Of a stretch of DNA of 64,000 nucleotides, positions 55,283 through 62,059 are shown piece after piece. The position numbers and the translations under genes are program-made. This stretch comes from Oscillatoriales cyanobacterium USR001. GTDB lineage: Bacteria; Cyanobacteriota; Cyanobacteriia; Cyanobacteriales; Microcoleaceae. The notes under the pieces are model-generated. The model was given only the letters and a program-made list of their open reading frames with translations. It did no database searches and was not told the origin of the DNA. Position 1 is the first letter of the stretch. The number at the start of each line of letters is the position of its first letter. The stretch spans positions 62,154-126,153 of the forward strand of contig MBRE01000017.1 of NCBI GenBank assembly GCA_001698425.1, given 5' to 3'.

Positions 55283-56680
55283 TTAGGAATTGTGCTTACG
55301 CACGTAGGCTTCTAAAGTCCGATCGAGTTTTAATAACAATGGCGTTGGTTGATCGTTCGGATGATCTTCTAAAAAACAACGTCTTTTCAGCGATTGGATG
55401 GCATTCAATATTATCTCTGGAGTATAATCGGACATTTCCTGTAAAACCTGGCTCAAAGTAACAGCTTTTTCTTGTTTAGCTAAATAATTTACTATCTGCT
55501 TTTCTGATTCTGTTAACCTCATCCATACTCGATTAAGTTGAGATACAATTTCATTACTCAATATTGACGACGGATAAGATAAAAATTCGGTCATGCTTCC
55601 AGCAAATAATTCTTGAATCATCGTTGCTGTCATTTCTAGCCATAAAGGATGACCTTGATACTTATCAATCAAAGTATCCCATATCTGCTCGTCTGATAGT
55701 TCTTTATCTCTTAATATTTGTTTAGCAGATTCTCCCAAACCTGTAAGTTTTAAACAACGGGTGAATTTATGACGAGTTGCGATCGCATTTTCTGGTTTTT
55801 CGCTGGTAATTAACAACAAACTACTGGCATGAGACAATTCGGCAATTTGCTTAAACAACAGATAATATCCTTCAAACTCTGCTTTATATTGACCAGCAAG
55901 TTCTCCTATTTCAAATAACATTTGTACATCATCTATAATTATTAAACAGCGATGTTTGCGTAAAAATTTAAGCAATAGATCGACTTTGCGATCGAGGGTA
56001 TTGGGAAGAATGGGAGACATTAAGGTTTGTACTAGGTCTATTAAAAAATTATCTATAGTTGGACGATACAGGAGACTGCGATAAACAATATATTGAAATT
56101 GCGTTTGGATTTCTTCAATTAGTTTGATGGCAAGCGTCGTTTTGCCAATGCCAATAATGCCAACTAAGGTAACGATGCGCGAATGATCTTGAATTAGCCA
56201 GTTTTTTAAAGTGTTTAATTCGTCATTTCGTCCGTAAAATTCGGTAATTTGTGGCGCGGTATCTATGTCTAGGCAGGGTTTATTTTCAGTTGGTTTGGAT
56301 CTGGTAAGAAATTTAGGCGACCGCTTTCGTTCCGAACAAATATTTACTTTACTGCAACCATCAAAAAAATATTCTATTGATCCACTATTAGAGATAATAA
56401 CTTTTTCTAAAATATTCCGTGCATTTAATTTATTAATATCTTCACCTAAAACATCTGATAATCTTTGCCATAATTCTGATGCAGTATCTCGAACATGACC
56501 TTCACTTAAATGGTTTTCCGAAGCAATTTCACTGTACTTTTCACCTTGTAATGTACCTTTAAGTATTGTTTCTTGCAGAGAATCTAAGCGATCGCCCGTA
56601 TGCGTAAAAAGCAGTTCATCTGCGAGTTTTAATGCTTCTGCAATGTCCATAGATTGATTAGGTAGGTGCGTTTTTTCCAT
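55283..56680 (-). CDS. STAND (NB-ARC type) ATPase with vMAP-type N-terminal helix-turn-helix
   Basis: 465 residues from ATG 56680 (a frame 13 codons longer starts TTG). The N-terminal 90 residues (DIAEALKLADELLFTHTG, EIASENHLSEGHVRDTASELWQ) match the helix-turn-helix found at the head of cyanobacterial vMAP/NB-ARC proteins. The P-loop is GIIGIGKTT (174-182), Walker B LIIIDDVQ. A winged-helix region and a short end follow, with no WD40, TPR or pentapeptide sensor, so it is a short member. STAND ATPases act as switches in regulation or defence; here no effector or sensor is attached. Confidence 0.85.
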   Translation of the reverse strand: MEKTHLPNQSMDIAEALKLADELLFTHTGDRLDSLQETILKGTLQGEKYSEIASENHLSEGHVRDTASELWQRLSDVLGEDINKLNARNILEKVIISNSGSIEYFFDGCSKVNICSERKRSPKFLTRSKPTENKPCLDIDTAPQITEFYGRNDELNTLKNWLIQDHSRIVTLVGIIGIGKTTLAIKLIEEIQTQFQYIVYRSLLYRPTIDNFLIDLVQTLMSPILPNTLDRKVDLLLKFLRKHRCLIIIDDVQMLFEIGELAGQYKAEFEGYYLLFKQIAELSHASSLLLITSEKPENAIATRHKFTRCLKLTGLGESAKQILRDKELSDEQIWDTLIDKYQGHPLWLEMTATMIQELFAGSMTEFLSYPSSILSNEIVSQLNRVWMRLTESEKQIVNYLAKQEKAVTLSQVLQEMSDYTPEIILNAIQSLKRRCFLEDHPNDQPTPLLLKLDRTLEAYVRKHNS

Positions 56681-56842
56681 TCTATCCGATCTTCCGACAT
56701 TTTTCCGACATTTTGGCAAATTTTTGGGAAAAAGTTCCGATCTCGATCCGACTGACAGAGCCCTTAGTCTTAGGCTATCAATTGAATTAGCGTAAAATTT
56801 AATACTTAGACATACAGTAAATTATTGCTTTGGAGACATATC

Positions 56843-57061
56843 ATGAGCTTCGTGTATAGAGACATAACTGGGACTGGTACGGAAAGTGGGCAGTACGAGG
56901 TCTTGGTTAATGGAAGTAATGTAGGCATTATTATTCAACAAGGCAGTTCGTGGCTAGTAGCTAGACCTAATAGTAATAACTACGAGAGTCAAACATTCCT
57001 CAACAAACAAGAGGCTACCCAACATCTAGCAGACTTGGCTGGAATAAATTGGCAAGCCTAA
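56843..57061 (+). CDS. Small hypothetical protein
   Basis: 72 residues from ATG 56843, preceded by GGAGACAT. Sequence MSFVYRDITGTGTESGQYEV, then NVGIIIQQGSSWLVARPNS and a helix KQEATQHLADLAG. It looks like a small beta-beta-helix protein, with no signal or membrane segment. Unknown function. It is divergent from the STAND gene. Confidence 0.65.
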   Translation: MSFVYRDITGTGTESGQYEVLVNGSNVGIIIQQGSSWLVARPNSNNYESQTFLNKQEATQHLADLAGINWQA

Positions 57062-57097
57062 TACTCCATTACTACTTGTACCTTAAGCGTAATCAAA

Positions 57098-57331
57098 ATG
57101 AGAAGTAATCACCCAGAAAGTATTCGTCTGTATAACTTGAAGGTAGAATGTACAAACTTGATGAAGCAGTTGAAGTATGAGAAAAATGAAGATAAGAAAA
57201 ACGAGCTTGAGGCTAAACTCGATCAGGTCGAAGCTCAAATTGATATGATTTATGATGCACGAGAAGGAGAAGCTCATATAAAATGGTTGCTCTCCGAATT
57301 TGGAGAAGATGTATTTCCAGATCGTGATTAA
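57098..57331 (+). CDS. Small charged helical protein
   Basis: 77 residues, Lys/Glu-rich, with heptad-like LYNLKVECTNLMKQLKYEK and LEAKLDQVEAQIDMIYDA, so probably a short coiled coil. It lies 36 bp after the previous small gene on the same strand. The minus-strand frame 57083-57277 over it is hydrophobic and less convincing. Unknown function; moderately sure it is real. Confidence 0.5.
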   Translation: MRSNHPESIRLYNLKVECTNLMKQLKYEKNEDKKNELEAKLDQVEAQIDMIYDAREGEAHIKWLLSEFGEDVFPDRD

Positions 57332-57396
57332 TTCATTGGCTGATTTTCAGTTTTCTTGCGATCGCCCTTACTTTTTTTATTGATAGGCGATCGCCC

Positions 57397-57446
57397 TCTT
57401 GTAGTTGCACAGTTGTCGCCGATACAAAAAAGTTTCTTATTCATCC
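57397..57446. repeat. Left flank of parDE, repeated at 58864-58912
   Basis: CTTGTAGTTGCACAGTTGTCGCCG ... (first 20 bases: CTTGTAGTTGCACAGTTGTC) through TTTCTTATTCATC is identical to the first half of the segment 58864-58977. The right half of that segment matches 58000-58060. Confidence 0.9.
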
Positions 57447-57733
57447 AAAAAGAGAGACTCTAAATCTCGATAAGCACTCACCACCCGGACAATTTCCACT
57501 CCTCCTTCAACAATTTGGTATAAAATGATATACCCCATAAGTGGAATTCCCCGTAAATTAGGTTTTAGTGTGGCATAACTGCGTCCGAGATTAGGAAACT
57601 GTGTTAAATATTGACACTTTTTTTTAAATTCACTAACAAACTTTTCCCCAGCTTCCACGCTCCTAGTGGCAAAATAATCAAAAATTTCATCTAGATCGGC
57701 AAGTGCTTCTGAAGAAATAAAATTTTGACTCAC
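57437..57733 (-). CDS. parE: RelE/ParE family toxin
   Basis: A 98-residue RelE/ParE-superfamily protein: SSEALADLDEIFDYFATRS, then VSEFKKKCQYLTQFPNLGR, LMGYIILYQIVEGGVEIVRV and a VSAYRDLESLF end. ParE toxins poison gyrase, RelE toxins cut mRNA; which one applies is not visible. It follows the antitoxin gene with a 4-base overlap (ATGA), the usual coupled order antitoxin-toxin. Confidence 0.9.
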   Translation of the reverse strand: MSQNFISSEALADLDEIFDYFATRSVEAGEKFVSEFKKKCQYLTQFPNLGRSYATLKPNLRGIPLMGYIILYQIVEGGVEIVRVVSAYRDLESLFLDE

Positions 57734-57996
57734 TTTTGCCCCTCACGTAATTGATTCACCTTTCGCTCTAATCGTTCAAACGCAACTTCAAGAGGAAATT
57801 TTTCGCCTCGTTCCAGTTGTGCTAGTCCGACTTCTACTTTTTGGCGATTTTCCTCTAGCCACTGTTCGTAACTTATGCTCTGTTCCTCTAACAAGCGTAA
57901 TGCTGCCTCTATAGCTTGTTCTGGATTGGCAAAAATTCCCCGTTCAATTTGGGATTTGATAAACTGTTCTTGTTCTAGTTTGAGAGTAATATTCAT
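57730..57996 (-). CDS. parD: ParD-type antitoxin
   Basis: An 88-residue protein with a short N-terminal strand (NITLKLEQEQFIKSQIERG) typical of ribbon-helix-helix ParD/CopG antitoxins, then FANPEQAIEAALRLLEEQ and a charged helical tail that would wrap the toxin. The start ATG 57996 begins ATGAATA, the same 7 bases as the end of parE. Confidence 0.88.
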   Translation of the reverse strand: MNITLKLEQEQFIKSQIERGIFANPEQAIEAALRLLEEQSISYEQWLEENRQKVEVGLAQLERGEKFPLEVAFERLERKVNQLREGQK

Positions 57997-57999
57997 ACT

Positions 58000-58154
58000 T
58001 CTTGTTCCTTGTACTTTTTTTATTGATCGTCAAGCAATGGAAAGTGTGGATGCGATCGCACCTTGCTTTCTTCACAGAAAGAGCGATCGCCCTCTCTTTC
58101 CTAAACTGCGTAGGCGTAGACAGCCGCAGGCATCCCCCCTACTTTCTGATTGAG
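58000..58154. repeat. Right flank of parDE, repeated at 58913-58977
   Basis: From 58000 to about 58060 the sequence CTTCTTGTTCCTTG ... GATCGTCAAGCAATGGAAAG ... matches 58913-58977 with a few changes. The remainder to 58154 is non-coding, with HIP1 sites and a GCGTAGGCGTAG segment found again near 58839. Confidence 0.85.
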
Positions 58155-58772
58155 TTAAACAGTAGGATTATCCCCCTGATTCTGCTGATTTAATAGAATA
58201 TCAATAATCCGACGATTTTCTGTTTGAATACCACGAATTTCCTCTTGGTGTTGTGCAATCACTTGTAAGATTTGTTGCCTTTCTTCCCTGGCCTCTGCTG
58301 CCACATTTGCTAACGATTGAATCACACGAGCATTACTCTCGATCAAGCGATTGTTATTCTCAGTCGCGATCGCGATACTATCTACCCGGTTTCCTAAAGC
58401 TTGAATCAAGAGATTGTTATTCTCAGTCGCGATCGCGATACTATCTACCCGGTTTCCTAAAGCTTGAATCAGACGATTGTTATTCTCAGTCGCGATCGCG
58501 ATACTATCTACCCGGTTTCCTAAAGCTTGAATCAGACGATTGTTATTCTCAGTCGCGATCGCGATACTATCTACCCGGTTTCCTAAAGCTTGAATCAAGC
58601 GATTGTTATTCTCAGTCGCGATCGCGATACTATCTACCCGGTTTCCTAAAGCTTGAATCAGACGATTGTTATTCTCAGTCGCGATCGCGATACTATCTAC
58701 CCGGTTGGTTAAACTTTCTATCGAATTAGCTAGACGATCTAGCCGAGCGTCATCCCATTGCTGCGTGCTCAT
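58155..58772 (-). CDS. Coiled-coil protein with six 21-residue repeats
   Basis: 205 residues from ATG 58772 (AGGAAT upstream); the longer frame to 58877 adds an unlikely start. After RLDRLANSIESLTN the unit NRVDSIAIATENNNRLIQALG repeats about six times (one shown split: NRVDSIAIAT ENNNRLIQALG). 21 residues are three heptads, so each copy lengthens a coiled coil by a whole number of turns. A different helix with REERQQILQVIAQHQEE ends the protein. Function unknown; it recalls coiled-coil stalks. Confidence 0.8.
   Translation of the reverse strand: MSTQQWDDARLDRLANSIESLTNRVDSIAIATENNNRLIQALGNRVDSIAIATENNNRLIQALGNRVDSIAIATENNNRLIQALGNRVDSIAIATENNNRLIQALGNRVDSIAIATENNNLLIQALGNRVDSIAIATENNNRLIESNARVIQSLANVAAEAREERQQILQVIAQHQEEIRGIQTENRRIIDILLNQQNQGDNPTV
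58354..58710. repeat. 63-bp direct repeat array inside the coiled-coil gene
   Basis: Six nearly identical 63-bp units, with CAGTCGCGATCGCGATACT starting at 58361, 58424, 58487, 58550, 58613 and 58676. Each unit contains the HIP1 octamer GCGATCGC and an AAGCTTGAATCA segment that varies slightly. Confidence 0.95.
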
Positions 58773-58863
58773 AAATTTTTTTCCAAAATTCCTGCTTTTT
58801 ATGATAACTTTTGTTTGAGTTATTTTGCCCACACCCCGCGTAGGCGTAGCCAGGCGATCGCAT

Positions 58864-58977
58864 TCTTGTAGTTGCACAGTTGTCGCCGATACAAAAAAGT
58901 TTCTTATTCATCATTCTTGTTTCTTGCACTTTTTTTTATCGATCGTCAAGCAATGGAAAGTGTGGATGCGATCGCCC
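58864..58977. repeat. Joined copy of the two parDE flanks without parDE
   Basis: Left half equals 57397-57446 and right half equals 58000-58060; the join is at ATTCATC / ATTCATA, i.e. ATGAATA on the minus strand, the 7 bases present both at the parD start and at the parE end. So this is an empty or scarred version of the parDE locus. Confidence 0.85.
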
Positions 58978-59123
58978 TTCGATTCCTGATTATGCAACCC
59001 GATCTTCGTTTAGAGGTAAACCGATCTGAGGCTGACAGTCTGTAAATGCTTTCTAGCTTATCTCCCAATTTTAGAACATCAACCTAGGCATAGCCAGCCG
59101 CAGACATCGCCCTTGTCCCTACA

Positions 59124-60404
59124 TCAAATTGTCCCTTCTTCTTTCAGAGGCGGGATAATTTTAGCATCTGGCTCGACAATTTCCGATGCAGCGTTAGGCT
59201 GACCCAAAACGCCATCTAATAATTTGGGCTTGCTATCTCCTTGATTTCCTGGAGTTGCAGGGGTTTGACCTTCTGGGTGCGGTCCCAACCAAGACATTCG
59301 ACTGGGTACGGGTTTGCGTGCCGGCTGGAAACTTTGCAGAACTTCTGATAGCTGGAGCCCTTCGAGAGATACTGATTTAGATTCCCGTAATTTATGCCAA
59401 ACTGACCGAGACATTAACAGAGTGTGTTGAATCCGGTTAGCCCCTAATTGCTCTAAATAAGCTTCTCTTTCTGTTTGATAGTCAGCAGAGGTGAGGTGTA
59501 GGGGTTGAGTGGGAAACTCTTGGGCGAGACGAGCCATTTGAGACAGTAATTCTGGGTATAGCCAAGTATAGGCTGGGTGTACTGTCAGTTGGGCGACGTG
59601 GGGTCGATCGCCTTCACGGGATAATTGTATTTGAAAATAGCCGATCGCGGCTTTCCGTTGCGGCTCAAATACGTAGCCACTGACAACTTCTGTATGTTCT
59701 AGGCTTTGTTTTAAACCTTCAATTAAGGCAGTTAAAAAGCTAGTTTTAAAGTCTTGAATATGGCGATCGAATACTCTTGCTACCAAGGGTGGCATAGATG
59801 CGGCATCTAATTGATAGAGTAATTGAGCATCGGCATTACTGACGGGTAAAAGATTAGGTAAATCTGGCGTAGCTGTGGCTAATTCTTGTAGTCGCTGAGG
59901 CGCGATCGCCCAATAAGTTAAATGAGCTAAAGGTTGAAAGCCATTTTGTCGATAAAGTGCCAAAGTTGTTTTGTCATTAACATTAACTTCTAGCAACCAA
60001 GTTCGGGCTTCCCAAATACTTTCAAAACAGTAGCGCAATAAAATCGATCCAATACCTTTGCTACGAGTTTCTACATCGACAAAAGCTCGATCGACTCGCC
60101 ATGTACTGCGGGTACGATTGAACGGTGAAACCTGTACCATACCCCGAACTTGACCATTTTCTTCGGCTACATGAGCGCGGAAAAGATACTGACAAGGATT
60201 AGGAAATAGACCCAAGAATTTAACTAGCCAACACCATCGACGTAACTGTTGTAATTTTTTACCGAGTTCGATTTCACTGCTTGCGCCTTTGTTTTCTTCT
60301 AAGTCTGCTGTTTGAGCGCACAACTGTTCGATCGCATCAATATCTCTATATTGAAATGGACGAATAGTTATTTGATTTTGGTTGGGCGAAAGAAATGGTT
60401 TCAT
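59124..60404 (-). CDS. GNAT family N-acetyltransferase
   Basis: A 426-residue protein with a GNAT domain at about 12-175: TIRPFQYRDIDAIEQL at the start, GMVQVSPFNRT and the acetyl-CoA loop VETRSKGIGSILLRYCFE, then the NDKTTLALYRQNGF end motif. The second half (about 190-380) may be a second, degenerate GNAT-like domain (YLEQLGANRIQHTLLMSRSV), followed by a Pro-rich tail. The acceptor is unknown. Start ATG 60404. Confidence 0.88.
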   Translation of the reverse strand: MKPFLSPNQNQITIRPFQYRDIDAIEQLCAQTADLEENKGASSEIELGKKLQQLRRWCWLVKFLGLFPNPCQYLFRAHVAEENGQVRGMVQVSPFNRTRSTWRVDRAFVDVETRSKGIGSILLRYCFESIWEARTWLLEVNVNDKTTLALYRQNGFQPLAHLTYWAIAPQRLQELATATPDLPNLLPVSNADAQLLYQLDAASMPPLVARVFDRHIQDFKTSFLTALIEGLKQSLEHTEVVSGYVFEPQRKAAIGYFQIQLSREGDRPHVAQLTVHPAYTWLYPELLSQMARLAQEFPTQPLHLTSADYQTEREAYLEQLGANRIQHTLLMSRSVWHKLRESKSVSLEGLQLSEVLQSFQPARKPVPSRMSWLGPHPEGQTPATPGNQGDSKPKLLDGVLGQPNAASEIVEPDAKIIPPLKEEGTI

Positions 60405-60438
60405 ATTTGTTAGTTATTAGTGGTTAGTTGTTATACCA

Positions 60439-60633
60439 TTTGTGTCAACTTAGGCCTAAAACTCTTGATAAATCTCGCTTCTAGCCTAGTCCAGATCCCC
60501 CTCTAAATCCCCATTAAGAAGGGGGGACTTTAAGAATTTCCTGTCCCCCCTTTCTTAAGGGGGGCTAGGGGGGATCGAACTCTAATTGTCAAACAGCAGA
60601 CTGGTACTACGTTTGACATTAAGTTGACACCAA
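60439..60633. repeat. MITE-like element with inverted ends and internal G/C-run palindrome
   Basis: Left end TTTGTGTCAACTTAG and right end TTAAGTTGACACCAA are inverted repeats about 195 bp apart. Inside, 60492-60578 is a near-perfect palindrome (GATCCCCCTCTAAATCCCC ... GGGGCTAGGGGGGATCG). The end motif TGTCAACTTA is also seen at 655 and 21650. Confidence 0.6.
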
Positions 60634-60669
60634 TTCCCCCGTACCTAGCCCCCCACCGACTCTTTTTTC

Positions 60670-61833
60670 TTAAATAGGTCGAATTAAAACTAAAGGGGTT
60701 CGCTCATCAGCATTTCCAGCGGGGTTACTTTTTAAAGATTCCTCTAAAAAAGCAGGAGAAATTCCAGGAGTAGCTGCTAATATTTTAACTGCTTTCAAGT
60801 CGTTAGCGTCAACGATCGCGGCGGCTAATCCTGTTTCTTGCTGAATGCGATCGACTACTGCCTGGGGATTTTCTGGCCCTAAAACGATAAACTGATCGTA
60901 GGGTGGCAAAGTACCGGTTACGTCATCAATTAGCCGCGCTTGTTCCCCCGCTAATTGATAAAATACTCCTTTTTTGCCAAAAATTTTGGCGATCGCACCA
61001 ATCCCAAACGCCGCCAATACTCTAAGAGGTCCGACAATATCAACTAAAGCCTGCATTCCGCAAGCCGTTGCTAAACTCGATGTGGGTAAAAAGGATAAAC
61101 AAACCCGTTTGGCCACCCATCCCGGTTTTACCTCACTGGGATGTCGAAATCGTCCCTGCATAATTGCCACAGGGGTTTCACCAATGGTAATTATGTCACC
61201 TTTTTCGGCGTGGGGTAAAGTATAACGCTTGACAACTTCCACAGGATCGTCTATAGGGCTTAAAATGTGGGTGCGAATTGGGAAAACATTGGCAACGCCG
61301 ACATTTCGCGGTTTGGGTTTAGTATCTGAGGTAGGAAATTGTAGGGGGACAACGATATGGCGAACTTTGGGGATGCGTCCAAAGGGGCCGTAGGTGACAT
61401 AATGTATTTGCACCCAAGCTGATTGTAAGTTGCTCAGTTGTTCGCCGTGAATTTCTACAGAGACTTTAATTTTTGTGGTTTTACCGGCTTTGACGATGTA
61501 GCCAAACCAATAATCATCGGCTCTGGCTGGTGCGTCTTTGTGAGCGGGAATGATTTTGGTTTTATGGGTAATTCCGTCTAAACTGCGATCGGATAAGAGT
61601 TTTACGTTGGCTTCAACGGATGGTAACATAATCTCGAAGCGATCGGTTTCGTTGCAAAATTCCATTTCGCCGACTAATAAGTAGTAGTTGGATTCTGCGA
61701 TCGCTAAATGCCATTCTCCCACTGTTAGGTCTAATTTATTGCTAGTACGCAGACGGTACTGCAATTCTAAGGCTAATCCGCCAATTGCTAGGAATAAAAC
61801 TCCTGCGGCGACAACTATTGCTAAACTGCTCAT
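60670..61833 (-). CDS. Membrane-anchored coenzyme F420:L-glutamate ligase-like (CofE) protein
   Basis: 387 residues. An N-terminal helix (about 3-23) anchors it. A beta-type region (about 35-175: EWHLAIAESNYYLLVGEMEF) precedes a CofE-like domain from about 180: NVFPIRTHILSPIDDP, KGDIITIGETPVAIMQGRF, ATACGMQALVDIVGPLRV. CofE adds glutamate to F420, but cyanobacteria generally are not known to make F420, so the real substrate is probably different. The catalytic residues were not checked. ATG 61833. Confidence 0.82.
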   Translation of the reverse strand: MSSLAIVVAAGVLFLAIGGLALELQYRLRTSNKLDLTVGEWHLAIAESNYYLLVGEMEFCNETDRFEIMLPSVEANVKLLSDRSLDGITHKTKIIPAHKDAPARADDYWFGYIVKAGKTTKIKVSVEIHGEQLSNLQSAWVQIHYVTYGPFGRIPKVRHIVVPLQFPTSDTKPKPRNVGVANVFPIRTHILSPIDDPVEVVKRYTLPHAEKGDIITIGETPVAIMQGRFRHPSEVKPGWVAKRVCLSFLPTSSLATACGMQALVDIVGPLRVLAAFGIGAIAKIFGKKGVFYQLAGEQARLIDDVTGTLPPYDQFIVLGPENPQAVVDRIQQETGLAAAIVDANDLKAVKILAATPGISPAFLEESLKSNPAGNADERTPLVLIRPI

Positions 61834-61880
61834 TTGGTAATTGGTGATTGGTAATTGGTAATTGGTAATTGGTAATTGAT
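61834..61880. repeat. Heptamer tandem array (TTGGTAA)
   Basis: Six to seven TTGGTAA/TTGGTGA units immediately upstream of the F420-ligase-like start. Confidence 0.9.
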
Positions 61881-61945
61881 AGGTGCGTAATTAAAAGCGA
61901 TCGCATTCCTAATTCTTACTCAAAATAAAAGTGCGATCGCCCTTA

Positions 61946-62049
61946 ACTAAGGAATATAAATTAAATAATTAGCTTGTTTGTAGTAAGCGCTTTAGCGCTA
62001 AAGCGCTTACTACAAACCAAATCATCAAGTTATTTAATTTTCATTCCTA
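61946..62049. repeat. Dispersed palindromic element, copy 5 (most complete)
   Basis: CTAAGGAATATAAATTAAATAATTAGC (first 20 bases CTAAGGAATATAAATTAAAT), core TTTGTAGTAAGCGCTTTAGC / GCTAAAGCGCTTACTACAAA, end ATTTAATTTTCATTCCTAA. The two ends are inverted repeats of about 20 bp. It precedes the end of the ChW gene. Confidence 0.9.
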
Positions 62050-62059
62050 AACCTCAAAA

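Noticed and set aside
58253..58729. Plus-strand frame with YYLPGFLKLES repeats
   Set aside because: It is the complement of the 63-bp repeats; the minus-strand coiled-coil reading has a sensible start and unique ends.
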